Notes: a model not told the origin generated them from the letters alone. DNA of 64,000 bases from Streptomyces sp. NBC_01255 (GCF_036226445.1 NZ_CP108474.1:682001-746000); one strand, 5' to 3'. Counted from the stretch's first letter, positions 8,862 through 18,402 are shown. Numbers and translations: made by a program.

Positions 8862-10256
8862 TCAGCTGTCGAAGCCGAGGCCGAAGCGGTCCAGGGTCCG
8901 GAGCCAGAGGTTGCGGCGGCCCTCGTTGAGGTCCGCGCGGGCCATCGACCACTTGGTGATGCCGACGCCCACCGAGCGGATCGGCTCGGGCGGGAGCGGC
9001 AGCGGCTTGCGGCGGACCAGCTCCAGCGAGGTGCGTTCGGTGCGGGCCCCGTCGAGCAGGTCGAGCATGACCTCGGCGCCGAAGCGGGTCGCCCCCACGC
9101 CGAGTCCGGTGAAGCCCGCGGCGTAGGCGACCTTTCCCCGGTGGCTGGAGTCGAAGAAGACGCAGAAGCGGGTGCTCATGTCGATGGCTCCGCCCCAGGC
9201 GTGGCTGAAGCGCATACCGTCCAGCTGGGGGAAGGCCGTGAAGAAGTGGCGGGCGAGGGTCGCGAAGGTCTCGGGCCGCTGGTCGTACTCGGGGCGTACG
9301 CGCCCGTTGTAGTGGTAGATCGCGTCGTAGCCGCCCCACAGGATCCGGTTGTCGGCGGAGAGCCGAACGTAGTGGAACTGGTTGTTCATGTCCGCGAAGC
9401 CCTGCCGGTTCCGCCAGCCCACGGAGGCGAGCTGCGCCTCGCTGAGCGGCTCCGTCATGAGTGCGTAGTCGTAGACGGGGACGGTGTACGGGCGGTGGCG
9501 GCGCAGCAGGGACGGGTACGCGTTCGTGGCGAGGGCCACCTTGTGGGCGGTGATCCGCCCGTAGGGGGTGCGGACGGCCATCGTGTGCCCCTGCTCGTCG
9601 AGCGAGAGGGCGGGGGTGTGCTCGTGGACGCGGACGCCGAGCTTGAGGCAGGCCTGCCGGAGGCCCCAGGCGAGGCGGGCCGGGTTGACCATGGCCACGT
9701 CGTCCTTGTTCCACAGGCCGGCGAGGAAGGTCGGCGAGTCGATCTCGGCGCGTACGGCTTCGGCGTCGAGGAATTCGGCCGTGCCGCCGTGGCGGGCCAC
9801 GGTCTCGACCTCGTTCTGGAGGTCCGCGACCTGGTAGGGCTCGGTGGCGACGGCCATGGAGCCGGTGCGCTCCCAGTCGCAGTCGATGCCGTGGCGTACG
9901 AGGGTGTCCTCCATGGCCTGGAGGTTCTCGCGGCCGAGGCGCTCCAGGAGCCCGATCTCGTCGGGCCAGCGGGAGAGGCCGTTGTGCAGGCCGTGGGTGA
10001 GGCTGGCCTCGACGAATCCGCCGTTGCGCCCGGAGGCGGCGCCGCCCGCCTCGTCGGCCTCGACGAGGACCACGTCGAGCGAGGGGTCCCGCTCCTTGGC
10101 GACGAGGGCGGTCCACAGGCCGGTGTAGCCACCGCCGACGACGAGGAGGTCACAGGTGGTCGCGCCGACGAGGGCGGGCGCGGGCTGCGGCTTCTCGGGA
10201 CTGTCGAGCCAGAACGGGGTCGGGTCGACGTCCCGGAGCGAGGCGAGAGGGTCCAT
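8862..10256 (-). CDS. FAD-dependent oxidoreductase, DAO/PuuB-like
   Basis: A 464-residue FAD enzyme of the DAO family. The dinucleotide fold at residues 35-65 reads LLVVGGGYTGLWTALVAKE, followed by the FAD motif GGAASGRNGGF characteristic of gamma-glutamylputrescine oxidase-like enzymes. Members oxidise the C-N bond of amines or N-methyl amino acids, giving H2O2. The start is the ATG of MDPLASLRD; the frame stays open far upstream but that part overlaps pobA. It follows the pob/pca block on the same strand but is separated from it by a strong hairpin, so it probably has its own promoter. A role in aromatic catabolism is not shown. Confidence 0.85.
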   Translation of the reverse strand: MDPLASLRDVDPTPFWLDSPEKPQPAPALVGATTCDLLVVGGGYTGLWTALVAKERDPSLDVVLVEADEAGGAASGRNGGFVEASLTHGLHNGLSRWPDEIGLLERLGRENLQAMEDTLVRHGIDCDWERTGSMAVATEPYQVADLQNEVETVARHGGTAEFLDAEAVRAEIDSPTFLAGLWNKDDVAMVNPARLAWGLRQACLKLGVRVHEHTPALSLDEQGHTMAVRTPYGRITAHKVALATNAYPSLLRRHRPYTVPVYDYALMTEPLSEAQLASVGWRNRQGFADMNNQFHYVRLSADNRILWGGYDAIYHYNGRVRPEYDQRPETFATLARHFFTAFPQLDGMRFSHAWGGAIDMSTRFCVFFDSSHRGKVAYAAGFTGLGVGATRFGAEVMLDLLDGARTERTSLELVRRKPLPLPPEPIRSVGVGITKWSMARADLNEGRRNLWLRTLDRFGLGFDS

Positions 10257-10397
10257 GACGGCGGGGCTCCTTGAGATCGCGGAGGTGAGGTGCGGGCCTC
10301 CGAAGTGCCGCCATGACACCTCTCCGGACACATCAAGGTCAATGGTGTTGACATAAGGCCCCGCCGTTGAACTTTCCGCTGGTCGGGGCGGGCAGCA

Positions 10398-10434
10398 CGC
10401 CGAGGGCGGCCGCGTCACGCGGCCGCCCTCGGCG
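10398..10434 (-). terminator. Strong hairpin terminator after pobA
   Basis: A perfect 17-bp stem (10398-10414 against 10418-10434, core CCGAGGGCGGCCGCG) with a 3-nt TCA loop. It begins 17 nt after the pobA stop on the minus strand and should end the pca-pob transcript. Confidence 0.85.
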
Positions 10435-10450
10435 GGTCGGCGACAGGCCG

Positions 10451-11629
10451 TCAGTTGTCGCTGAAGCCCACGTAGTTCTCCGCGAGCGAGGCCGAAGCGG
10501 CCCCCGAGTTCGCGAGGTAGCGCAGGTGGGAGAGGCGCAGCCCGCGGTCGAAGGCGGTGTCGTCCGGGCTGCTGTGGAGGAGGGTCGTCATCGTGTACGA
10601 GAAGTGCTCGGCCCGCCAGACGCGGCGCAGCGCGGTCTCCGAGTAGGCGTCGAGCAGCGAGTCGTCCCGCTCGGCGTGGTGGCGGGTGAGCGCCTGGGCG
10701 AGCAGGGTGACGTCGGCGACCGCGAGATTGAGGCCCTTGGCGCCGGTGGGCGGCACGATGTGGGCCGCGTCCCCGGCGAGGAAGAGGCGTCCGTGGCGCA
10801 GGGGCTCGGCGACGAAGCTGCGCATCGGGGTGATGCTCTTCTCGGTGATGGGCCCGCGCTTCAGCTCCCAGTCGCCGTCGACGGCGAAGCGGGCCTCCAG
10901 CTCGTCCCAGATCCGCTCGTCCGGCCAGTTGTCCGTGGAGTCGTCCGGGTCGACCTGGAGGTAGAGGCGGCTGACCTCGGGTGAGCGCATGCTGTGCAGG
11001 GCGAAGCCGCGCTCGTGGTGGGCGTAGATCAGCTCGTCGCAGGAGGGTGCGACGTCGGCGAGGATGCCGAGCCAGGAGAAGGGGTAGGTGCGCTCGGTGA
11101 CGGTGAGGACGTCCTCGGGCAGGGAGCGCCGGCCGATGCCGTGGAAGCCGTCGCAGGCGACGACGAACGCGCAGTCGAGGGTGTGCTCGGCGCCCTCGTG
11201 GCGGTAGCGGACGGTGGGGTGGTCGGTCTCGATGCCGTCGACGGACAGGGCCTCGGCCTCGAAGAGGATCGTCCCGCCGGCCTCCTGGCGCAGGGCGATG
11301 AGGTCCTTGACCACCTCGGTCTGGGCGTAGACCATGACCGACCGTCCGCCGGTGAGGGACGGGAAGTCGATGCGGTGGGAGCGCCGGTCGAAGCGGAGCT
11401 CGATGCCGTGGTGCTCCAGGCCCTGCCGGTCCATGCGGGCGCCGGCGCCGGAGAGGCGCAGCACGTCGACGGTGTCCTGTTCGAGGATGCCGGCGCGCTG
11501 GCGCCGCTCGACGTACGCCTGGTCGCGGAGTTCGAGGACGACGTTGTCGATGCCCTGCCGGTGCAGCAGGTGCGAGAGGAGGAGGCCGGCCGGTCCGGCT
11601 CCGATGATGCCGACGGTGGTGCGGGGCAT
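10451..11629 (-). CDS. pobA: 4-hydroxybenzoate 3-monooxygenase
   Basis: A 392-residue flavoprotein monooxygenase matching PobA in length and motifs. It has an N-terminal Rossmann motif (GIIGAGPAGLLLSHLL), the mid-chain DG motif (FVVACDGFHG) and the C-terminal FAD motif (GRLFLAGDAAHIVPPTGAKG). The enzyme hydroxylates 4-hydroxybenzoate to protocatechuate using NAD(P)H and O2 in the cytoplasm. It is the last gene of the pca run and supplies its substrate. It lies 45 nt after pcaL with a GGAG ribosome site about 7 nt before the ATG, so it is probably part of the same transcript. A terminator follows. Confidence 0.95.
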   Translation of the reverse strand: MPRTTVGIIGAGPAGLLLSHLLHRQGIDNVVLELRDQAYVERRQRAGILEQDTVDVLRLSGAGARMDRQGLEHHGIELRFDRRSHRIDFPSLTGGRSVMVYAQTEVVKDLIALRQEAGGTILFEAEALSVDGIETDHPTVRYRHEGAEHTLDCAFVVACDGFHGIGRRSLPEDVLTVTERTYPFSWLGILADVAPSCDELIYAHHERGFALHSMRSPEVSRLYLQVDPDDSTDNWPDERIWDELEARFAVDGDWELKRGPITEKSITPMRSFVAEPLRHGRLFLAGDAAHIVPPTGAKGLNLAVADVTLLAQALTRHHAERDDSLLDAYSETALRRVWRAEHFSYTMTTLLHSSPDDTAFDRGLRLSHLRYLANSGAASASLAENYVGFSDN

Positions 11630-11674
11630 GGTGGTCTCCGTGAGCGTGATGAGGGAGGAAAGGGAGCCGGGCGG

Positions 11675-12844
11675 TCAGAGGGAGAGCGGGGTGCCGTCCT
11701 CGGTGAGGACGCGCTGCGCGGTGGCGAAGGCGGAGTTGGCCGCGGGTACCCCGCAGTAGACGGCGGAGTGCAGCAGCACCTCCTTGATGTCCTCGGGGGT
11801 GAGCCCGTTGCGGATCGCGGCGCGGACGTGCATCGCCAGCTCCTCCTGGTGCCCGTGGGCGATCAGGGCGGTCAGGGTCAGGCAGCTGCGGGTGCGCCGG
11901 TCGAGTCCGGGCCGGGTCCAGATCTCGCCCCACGCGCAGCGGGTGATGTAGTCCTGGAAGTCGGCGGTGAAGTCGGTGGTGCGGGCGACCGCCCGGTCCA
12001 CATGGGCGTCGCCCAGTACGGCCCGGCGGACCGCCATGCCCTCGGCGTAGCGGCTGTCGTCGGAGTCGGGGGTGCCGAAGTGGCCGAGGAGCGCGGAGAG
12101 GACCGCTTCGGGCCGTTCGGCGGGCGCGAGGTGGGCGGCGCCGGCCAGTTCGAGCAGGCTCGCGTCGGGGATGCCGTCGGCGAGTTCGCGGGCGTGCGCG
12201 GGGGGTGTGGCCGGGTCGGCGCGCCCGGCGAGGACGAGGGTGGGCGCGGTGACGCGGTGCAGCTCGTCGCAGAGGTTGTACGTGGCGAGGGCGTCGCAGC
12301 AGGCCGCGTACCCCTCGGCGTCGGCGGCGCACAGGTCGTCCACGAGGCGGTCGGCGGTGTGCGTGCCCGCGAAGTCAGGGGTGAACCAGCGGCCGAGGGC
12401 ACCCGGCGCCACGGCGTCGGTGCCCTTCTCGCGTACGAGGGCGGCCCGTTCGTGCCAGCCGGCGGGCTCGCCGAAGCGGGCCGAGGAGCAGACGAGCGCG
12501 AGGCGGGTGATCCGCTCCGGGTGGTGGACGGCGAGGTGGGCGCCGATGGCGCCGCCGAGGGAGATGCCGGCGTAGGCGAACTGATCCACGCCGAGGTGGT
12601 CGGCGAGGGCCAGGACGAGGGCTGCCAGGTCGGCCATGCCGGTGGTGCCGGGGGCGGTGTCGCCCAGCGTCCCGGTGGGGGTGTCGCCGTGGCCGGGCAG
12701 GTCGAATCGGATCACGCGGTGGCGGCGGGCCAGGGCGGGGACCTGGGCGTCCCAGACAGCGAGCGAGGTGCCGAGGGACGGGCCGAGGATCAGGACGGGC
12801 GCGGTGGCGGGGCCGTCGATCCGGTGGTGGAGAACGCTGGTCAC
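11675..12844 (-). CDS. pcaL: Fused enol-lactonase / 4-carboxymuconolactone decarboxylase
   Basis: A 389-residue two-domain protein. Residues 1 to about 250 form an alpha/beta-hydrolase (3-oxoadipate enol-lactonase, PcaD) with the nucleophile elbow GISLGG (Ser95). Residues from about 265 form the carboxymuconolactone decarboxylase (PcaC), ending LHSAVYCGVPAANSAFATA. Together they convert 4-carboxymuconolactone through the enol-lactone to 3-oxoadipate. This fusion, PcaL, is known from Streptomyces and Rhodococcus. The GTG start overlaps the pcaB stop by 4 nt. The frame is open further upstream, but that would run through pcaB. Confidence 0.94.
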   Translation of the reverse strand: MTSVLHHRIDGPATAPVLILGPSLGTSLAVWDAQVPALARRHRVIRFDLPGHGDTPTGTLGDTAPGTTGMADLAALVLALADHLGVDQFAYAGISLGGAIGAHLAVHHPERITRLALVCSSARFGEPAGWHERAALVREKGTDAVAPGALGRWFTPDFAGTHTADRLVDDLCAADAEGYAACCDALATYNLCDELHRVTAPTLVLAGRADPATPPAHARELADGIPDASLLELAGAAHLAPAERPEAVLSALLGHFGTPDSDDSRYAEGMAVRRAVLGDAHVDRAVARTTDFTADFQDYITRCAWGEIWTRPGLDRRTRSCLTLTALIAHGHQEELAMHVRAAIRNGLTPEDIKEVLLHSAVYCGVPAANSAFATAQRVLTEDGTPLSL

Positions 12845-14238
12845 GGGCGGCCTTCCGGGTCGGCGGAGGGCTGCCTCCGCAGGGCGTGGTCGACGAGCAG
12901 GGGGGCGGCGCCGGTGGCGCCGGCCGGGTCGGCGAGGGCGCGGAGCCGCTCGGAGGTGATCCGGCCGATCAGCTCGGGAGCGGCGACGAGCAGCTCCGCG
13001 AGCTCCCGGTCCTCCTCCGCCGCCTGCCGGGAGAGCCGGTCGAGGAGCGCCCGGGCGTCGGCCCGGCCGAGGACGTCCGCCAGGGCGGCGGCGAGGCGTT
13101 CGCTCGTCACGAGACCGCGGGTGCGGTGCAGGTTCTCGAGCATCCGGTCCGGGCGGACGCGGAGCCCTTCGGCGAGTTCGGCGGTGTGGTGGGCGGCGGA
13201 GCCCGCCAGCCTGAGCAGCTCCCGCAGTGGCTGCCACTCGGCGTGCCAGGCACCGGCGGGCCGCTCGTCCTCCGCGGCGAGCGAGCCGAGGAGGACGGCG
13301 GCGAGCGCGGGGGCCTGGCGTGCGGCCGAGGCGACGAGGGTGGCACGGACGGGGTTGCTCTTGTGCGGCATGGCGGAGGATCCGCCGCCGCTGCCCTCGG
13401 CGAGTTCGGCGGTTTCGGTGCGGGCGAGCTGGAGGACGTCCACGGCGGGCTTGCCGAGGGCGGCGGCGGTGAACGCGAGGGCTGTCGCGAGGTCGGCGAC
13501 CGGGGTGCGCAGCGTGTGCCAGGGCAGGACGGGTGCGGCGAGCCCGAGTTCGGCCGCGTACCGCTCGGTGAGCTCCGGGCCGCTGCCGGGCGCGCCCGCC
13601 AGGTACTCGAAGGCCGCCAGGGTGCCTGCCGCGCCGCCGAGTTGGGCGGGGAACCGCAGCGCGGCGAGCCGGTCGGCCGCGTCGAGGGCGAGGTGGCGCC
13701 AGCCGGCCGCCTTGAGTCCGAAGGTGGTGGGCACGGCGTGCTGGCCGAGGGTACGGCCGGCCATGGGGGTGTCCCGGTGGGCGGCGGCGAGCCGCCCGAA
13801 CGCCTCGGCGGCCCGGTGCAGTTCGGCGGTGATCAGGGGGACGGTACGGGCCGCGACGAGCATCGCGGCGGTGTCCAGGACGTCCTGGCTGGTCGCGCCC
13901 CGGTGGACGTACGGCGCGGCGTCCTCGGGCACGGCGGCCGTGAGCGCGGCGACGAGCGGGATGACCGGGTTGCCGCCGGCGCGGGCGCGCAGGGCGAGGT
14001 CCCGCGGGTCGAAGCGGTCGGCGCGGGCCGCCTCCGTCACGGCCTCGGCCGCCGCGCCGGGGGCGTGGCCGAGGGCGGCCTGCGCCCGGGTCAGGGCGGC
14101 CTCGGCGTCGAGCATCGCCTGGAGGAAGGCGCGGTCGCCGGTGGCGCGCTCGGCCGCGGTGCCCGCGCTGACGGGGGCGAGGAGACCGACGTCGTACGCC
14201 GCGCTCTCCGTGGTGTCGTAGGGGTCAGCGGAAGTCAA
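12841..14238 (-). CDS. pcaB: 3-carboxy-cis,cis-muconate cycloisomerase
   Basis: A 465-residue member of the fumarase/aspartase superfamily with the signature GGSSAMPHKSNPV. PcaB turns 3-carboxymuconate, the ring-cleavage product of protocatechuate, into 4-carboxymuconolactone. It sits between pcaG and pcaL in the usual Streptomyces order. The start chosen is a TTG that overlaps the end of pcaG by 14 nt. No ATG or GTG lies close by in frame, and translation is probably coupled to pcaG. Confidence 0.93.
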   Translation of the reverse strand: MTSADPYDTTESAAYDVGLLAPVSAGTAAERATGDRAFLQAMLDAEAALTRAQAALGHAPGAAAEAVTEAARADRFDPRDLALRARAGGNPVIPLVAALTAAVPEDAAPYVHRGATSQDVLDTAAMLVAARTVPLITAELHRAAEAFGRLAAAHRDTPMAGRTLGQHAVPTTFGLKAAGWRHLALDAADRLAALRFPAQLGGAAGTLAAFEYLAGAPGSGPELTERYAAELGLAAPVLPWHTLRTPVADLATALAFTAAALGKPAVDVLQLARTETAELAEGSGGGSSAMPHKSNPVRATLVASAARQAPALAAVLLGSLAAEDERPAGAWHAEWQPLRELLRLAGSAAHHTAELAEGLRVRPDRMLENLHRTRGLVTSERLAAALADVLGRADARALLDRLSRQAAEEDRELAELLVAAPELIGRITSERLRALADPAGATGAAPLLVDHALRRQPSADPEGRP

Positions 14239-14800
14239 GGAACACCGTCTCTTCGGCCCCCTGGAGGCGGATGTCGAAGCGGTGGACGCCCGGCCTGTCC
14301 TCCGTCGCGAGGAGGGTCGCGCGCCGCTCCGGCGCGAGGCCCGCGAGCAGCGGGTCGGCGTCGGTGGCCGGGCCCGGCAGGTAGATCCGGGTGTACAGGT
14401 GGTGGAGCAGTCCGCGGGCGAAGACGCAGACGGAGAGGTACGGGACGCCGCCCGGCGGGAGGGTCCTGACGGCCCAGTGGCCGTCGGCGTCGGTGGCGAT
14501 CCGGCCGAAGCCGGTGAACGTGACGCCGTCCCGGCCCGCGTACCCGCCGGTGACGGGGTCGCGCCGCAGGGAGCCGGGGGCGCCGGAGCGGTCGCCGTCG
14601 GGACCGGGCTGCCAGATCTCCACGATCGCGTCGGGGATCGGGGCGCCGGCGCCGTCGTACACGTACCCGTGGACGGCGAGGGTGTCGGGGTGTCCGGCGG
14701 GCGCGATGTCGGGGCCGCCGGGGAAGGGCAGGGCGTAGCCGTAGAAGGGCCCGACGGTCTGCGAGGGCGTGGGGAGGAGGGTCAGGGGGTCGCGGCTCAT
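14225..14800 (-). CDS. pcaG: Protocatechuate 3,4-dioxygenase alpha subunit
   Basis: A 191-residue intradiol dioxygenase subunit. The N-terminus (TPSQTVGPFYGYALPF) is the hallmark of PcaG, and the body has the family beta-sandwich sequence (PIPDAIVEIWQPGPDGD). With PcaH it forms the enzyme that opens protocatechuate between its two hydroxyl carbons to give 3-carboxy-cis,cis-muconate. The alpha subunit does not carry the catalytic iron. The ATG start overlaps the pcaH stop by 4 nt (ATGA). The open frame continues upstream but is occupied by pcaH and pcaF. Confidence 0.95.
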   Translation of the reverse strand: MSRDPLTLLPTPSQTVGPFYGYALPFPGGPDIAPAGHPDTLAVHGYVYDGAGAPIPDAIVEIWQPGPDGDRSGAPGSLRRDPVTGGYAGRDGVTFTGFGRIATDADGHWAVRTLPPGGVPYLSVCVFARGLLHHLYTRIYLPGPATDADPLLAGLAPERRATLLATEDRPGVHRFDIRLQGAEETVFLDFR

Positions 14801-15561
14801 CGGCCTTCCTCGATCCAGGTCGCGGCGGGGCCGTCGAGGACGATGTCCCAGCGGTAGCCGAGCGACCGCTCGGGGGTGGACAGGTCGTGGTCGTAGGCGG
14901 CGACGAGCCGCTCGCGGGCCACGTCGTCGGTGACGGACTGGAGGATCGGGTCGTACGCGAAGAGCGGGTCGCCGGGGAAGTACATCTGGGTGACGAGCCG
15001 TTGGGTGAACGCGGTGCCGAAGAGCGAGAAGTGGATGTGCGCGGGGCGCCAGGCGTTGTCGTGGTTGCGCCAGGGGTAGGCCCCGGGCTTGACGGTCGTG
15101 AACGCGTACGCGCCCCGGTCGTCGGTCAGGCAGCGCCCGAAGCCGGTGAAGTTCGGGTCGAGCGGCGCCGGGTGCTGGTCGCGGAGGTGGGCGTAGCGGC
15201 CGGCGGCGTTGGCCTGCCACAGCTCGACGAGCTGGCCGCGGACGGGCCGTCCGGCGCGGTCGAGGACGCGGCCGGTGACGGTGATCCGCTCGCCGAGCGG
15301 CTCCCCCGCGTGGGCCAGGGTCAGGTCGGCGTCGGTCTCGGTGACGTCGGTGACGCCGAAGACCGGTCCGGAGAGTTCGACCGCCTCGGGGTCGTGGACG
15401 GTGACGGGCGGGTGGAGGGGGTGGCGCAGCGCGCTGCTGCGGTAGGGGGCGTAGTCCCGGGCGGGGTGATGGCGCACCTCGCCGGCGGCGAGGCGGTGCG
15501 TGAGGTAGTCCTTCCGCTCGCCCTCGATCTCGCGCGAGATGTCCTGCTGCGTCAGTGTCAT
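14797..15561 (-). CDS. pcaH: Protocatechuate 3,4-dioxygenase beta subunit
   Basis: A 254-residue intradiol dioxygenase subunit that binds the catalytic Fe(III). The iron ligands are visible: Tyr in PGAYPWRN, the two His of RPAHIHFSL and a Tyr in VTQMYFPGDPLF. A typical N-terminal PcaH extension precedes the catalytic domain (from about residue 70). It forms the alpha-beta protomer with PcaG. It starts 9 nt after pcaF and overlaps pcaG by 4 nt. Confidence 0.95.
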   Translation of the reverse strand: MTLTQQDISREIEGERKDYLTHRLAAGEVRHHPARDYAPYRSSALRHPLHPPVTVHDPEAVELSGPVFGVTDVTETDADLTLAHAGEPLGERITVTGRVLDRAGRPVRGQLVELWQANAAGRYAHLRDQHPAPLDPNFTGFGRCLTDDRGAYAFTTVKPGAYPWRNHDNAWRPAHIHFSLFGTAFTQRLVTQMYFPGDPLFAYDPILQSVTDDVARERLVAAYDHDLSTPERSLGYRWDIVLDGPAATWIEEGR

Positions 15562-15570
15562 GACGTCCTG

Positions 15571-16767
15571 TCACCTTTCCAGTACGAGGGCGAGTCCCTG
15601 GCCGACGCCGATGCAGAGCGTGGCGAGGCCGGTGCCGGAGCCGCGGGCGGCGAGCTGGTGGGCCACGGTTCCGGCGAGCCGGGAGCCGGAGGAGCCGAGG
15701 GGGTGTCCGAGCGCGATGGCTCCGCCGTGGGGGTTGACGACGGCGGGGTCGAGTTCCGGCCACTCGGCGAGGCAGCCGAGGGCCTGGGCGGCGAAGGCCT
15801 CGTTGAGCTCCAGGGTGGCGAGGTCGGCGAAGGTGCGGCCGGCGCGGGCGAGCGCGCGCTGCGCGGCTTCGACGGGGCCGAGGCCGAAGTACTGCGGTTC
15901 GATGCCGCTGACGGCCGAGGCGGTGATCCGGGCGAGGGGTTCGCGGCCGGTGGCGCGCAGCCCCGCCTCGTCGGTGATCAGGAGCGCGGAGGCGCCGTCG
16001 TTGAGCGGGGAGGCGTTGCCGGCGGTGACGGTGCCGTCCTTGCGGAAGACGGGCTTGAGGCGGGCGAGGGCGGCGAGGGAGGTGTCCTGGCGGACGGACT
16101 CGTCGCGGTCGAGGCCGGTGCCGGCTCGTCCGTTGCCTTCGACGGGGACGACCTCGGCGTCGAAGGCGCCGGTCGCCCAGGCCTCGGCGGCCTTGGCGTG
16201 GCTGGCGAGGGCGTAGGCGTCCTGCTCCTCGCGGCCGATGCCGTGCTTCTCGGCGACGAGTTCGGCGCCCTCGCCGAGGGACACGGTCCACTCGGCGGGC
16301 ATGCGCGGGTTGACCATGCGCCAGCCGAGGGTGGTGGAGTGGAGCTCCTGGTGGCCGGCGGGGTAGGCGCGGTCGGGCTTGGGCAGCACCCAGGGGGCGC
16401 GGCTCATCGACTCGACGCCGCCGGCGAGGACGACCGAGGCGTCGCCGACGGCGACGGCACGGTACGCCTGGATCACGGCCTCCATACCGGAGCCGCAGAG
16501 GCGGTTCACGGTGACGCCGGGGACGGTGACGGGCACTCCGGCGAGCAGCGCGGCCATGCGGGCGACGTCGCGGTTCTCCTCGCCGGCGCCGTTGGCGTTG
16601 CCGAGGAACACGTCGTCGATCCGGCCGGGGTCGAGCGCGGGCGTACGGTCGAGCAGGGCGCGCAGGACGTGGGCGGCGAGGTCGTCGGGGCGGACGCCCG
16701 CGAGCGCGCCGCCGTAGCGGCCGACCGGGGTCCGTACGGCGTCGACGATGTAGACGTCCTTGGTCAC
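15571..16767 (-). CDS. pcaF: 3-oxoadipyl-CoA thiolase
   Basis: A 398-residue thiolase. Acyl-enzyme Cys91 lies in [11 protein letters not shown], the loop [17 protein letters not shown] supplies the catalytic His, and CIGVGQG near the end supplies the second catalytic Cys. It splits 3-oxoadipyl-CoA into succinyl-CoA and acetyl-CoA, the last step of the 3-oxoadipate pathway. By sequence alone it could be a general acetyl-CoA acetyltransferase; the pca context decides the call. Its start overlaps the pcaJ stop by 4 nt. Confidence 0.93.
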   Translation of the reverse strand: MTKDVYIVDAVRTPVGRYGGALAGVRPDDLAAHVLRALLDRTPALDPGRIDDVFLGNANGAGEENRDVARMAALLAGVPVTVPGVTVNRLCGSGMEAVIQAYRAVAVGDASVVLAGGVESMSRAPWVLPKPDRAYPAGHQELHSTTLGWRMVNPRMPAEWTVSLGEGAELVAEKHGIGREEQDAYALASHAKAAEAWATGAFDAEVVPVEGNGRAGTGLDRDESVRQDTSLAALARLKPVFRKDGTVTAGNASPLNDGASALLITDEAGLRATGREPLARITASAVSGIEPQYFGLGPVEAAQRALARAGRTFADLATLELNEAFAAQALGCLAEWPELDPAVVNPHGGAIALGHPLGSSGSRLAGTVAHQLAARGSGTGLATLCIGVGQGLALVLER

Positions 16768-17429
16768 GGGGTCTCCTCCGTGTGGGCGGCGACGGACAGG
16801 GGTACGTGCACGGGCGCCGCGGTGCGGCGGGTGATCTCGTCCACGCTCACGCCGGGCGCGGTCTCCACGAGGACGAGGCCGTCCGCAGTGACGTCGAGGA
16901 CGCCGAGGTCGGTGATGATCCGGTGGACGCAGGCGCGGCCGGTGAGCGGCAGCGTGCAGGTGTCGACGATCTTCGGCGAGCCGTCCTTGGCGGTGTGCTC
17001 GGTGAGGACGACGACCCGCCGGACGCCGTGGACGAGGTCCATCGCGCCGCCCATGCCCTTGACCATCCGGCCGGGGACGGCCCAGTTCGCGAGGTCGCCG
17101 CCGGCCGAGACCTGCATGGCGCCGAGGATCGCGGTATCGATGTGGCCGCCGCGGATCATGCCGAAGGAGAGCGAGGAGTCGAAGAAGGAGGACCCCGGAA
17201 GGACGGTGACCGTCTCCTTGCCCGCGTTGATCAGGTCGGGGTCGACCTCCTCGTCGTAGGGATATGGTCCGACGCCGAGGAGGCCGTTCTCCGACTGGAG
17301 GACGACGTCGACGCCTTCGGGGAGGAAGCCCGGGACCCGGGTCGGCAGTCCGATCCCGAGATTGACGTACGAGCCGTCGGTCAGTTCGCGGGCGGCGCGG
17401 GCCGCCATCTCGTCCCTGGTCCAGCTCAT
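16764..17429 (-). CDS. pcaJ: 3-oxoadipate CoA-transferase subunit B
   Basis: A 221-residue family I CoA-transferase beta subunit. The catalytic Glu is in [13 protein letters not shown], and [11 protein letters not shown] precedes it. With PcaI it moves CoA from succinyl-CoA to 3-oxoadipate. It overlaps pcaI by 4 nt upstream and pcaF by 4 nt downstream. Confidence 0.93.
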   Translation of the reverse strand: MSWTRDEMAARAARELTDGSYVNLGIGLPTRVPGFLPEGVDVVLQSENGLLGVGPYPYDEEVDPDLINAGKETVTVLPGSSFFDSSLSFGMIRGGHIDTAILGAMQVSAGGDLANWAVPGRMVKGMGGAMDLVHGVRRVVVLTEHTAKDGSPKIVDTCTLPLTGRACVHRIITDLGVLDVTADGLVLVETAPGVSVDEITRRTAAPVHVPLSVAAHTEETP

Positions 17430-18184
17430 CGCGTGCGTACCGTCCTTCGCTCGATGCCCTTGGCCGCGGCCTCTTCGGGGGTCAGTGCGACGACCCGCTG
17501 CACGAACACGCCGGGCAGGTGGATCGCGTCGGGGTCCAGCTCGCCCGGCTCCACGAGCTCCTCGACCTCGGCGATGGTGATCCGGCCGGCCATGGCGGCG
17601 AGCGGGTTGAAGTTGCGGGCGGAGCGGCGGAAGACGAGGTTGCCGTGGCGGTCGCCGCGGGCCGCGCGGACCAGGGCGAAGTCGGTGGTGATGCCGTGTT
17701 CGAGGACGTGGGGGCGGCCGTCGTAGTCGCGGACCTCCTTGGGCGGGGAGGCGACCGCGACGCTGCCGTCGGGCGCGTACCGCCAGGGCAGTCCGCCGTC
17801 GGCGGCCTGGGTGCCGACACCGGCGGGCGTGAAGAAGGCGGGGATGCCGCAGCCGCCGGCCCGGAGGCGCTCGGCGAGGGTGCCCTGCGGGGTGAGCTCC
17901 AGCTCCAGTTCGCCGCCGAGGTAGCGGCGGGCGAACTCCTTGTTGTCGCCGATGTAGGAGCCCGTCACGCGGACGATGCGGCCGTCGGCGAGCAGGATGC
18001 CGAGGCCGCCGCCGTCCACGCCGCAGTTGTTCGACACGACGCTGAGCCGGCCGGAGCCCTGGGCGTGCAGAGCCCGGATCAGTACGTCCGGCACCCCGCT
18101 CAGCCCGAAGCCTCCGACGGCGAGCGAGGCGCCGTCTCCGATGTCCGCCACCGCATCGGCGGCGGATGTCACCACTTTGTCCAT
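17426..18184 (-). CDS. pcaI: 3-oxoadipate CoA-transferase subunit A
   Basis: A 252-residue family I CoA-transferase alpha subunit with the glycine-rich CoA-binding segment [16 protein letters not shown] near residue 25. It is the first gene of the pca operon. The 218-bp gap to the divergent IclR-type regulator holds the candidate operator. 3-Oxoadipate or protocatechuate is the likely inducer, by analogy with other pca systems. Confidence 0.93.
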   Translation of the reverse strand: MDKVVTSAADAVADIGDGASLAVGGFGLSGVPDVLIRALHAQGSGRLSVVSNNCGVDGGGLGILLADGRIVRVTGSYIGDNKEFARRYLGGELELELTPQGTLAERLRAGGCGIPAFFTPAGVGTQAADGGLPWRYAPDGSVAVASPPKEVRDYDGRPHVLEHGITTDFALVRAARGDRHGNLVFRRSARNFNPLAAMAGRITIAEVEELVEPGELDPDAIHLPGVFVQRVVALTPEEAAAKGIERRTVRTR

Positions 18185-18231
18185 GTAACGACCCGTTTCA
18201 CTGAGGATTGACGGCGCAGGTGTTCGCCTGG

Positions 18232-18254
18232 TGAACTTATGTTCATCAATGAAC
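18232..18254. promoter_or_regulatory. Three-half-site operator in the pcaI / IclR divergent promoter
   Basis: Three half-sites start exactly 9 nt apart: TGAAC (18232-18236), GTTCA (18241-18245) and TGAAC (18250-18254). The last two sit in the palindrome GTTCAT-CA-ATGAAC. Three half-sites, two of them convergent, resemble the arrangement described for PcaU/PcaR-type IclR regulators. The site is 48 nt from pcaI and about 150 nt from the regulator start. Confidence 0.6.
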
Positions 18255-18402
18255 GCGGGGGTGAGTGTCCGCCCACGCTTCGGGCCGTGTCAACGGCGAC
18301 GGGTACGGTTTTCGCATCGTGACCGGCCCGCGACACGACCCCGACCACAGTCCGCGGCACGGTCCGCGACGCGGTCCGCGGCCAGCAGGAGGAGAGCAGA
18401 CG

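Noticed and set aside
8862..12332. A 1156-codon open frame across the FAD oxidoreductase, pobA and part of pcaL
   Set aside because: Only the first-listed end (8862-10256) matches a family; the rest is Arg/Pro-rich text antisense-like to real genes in other frames, typical of high-GC DNA.
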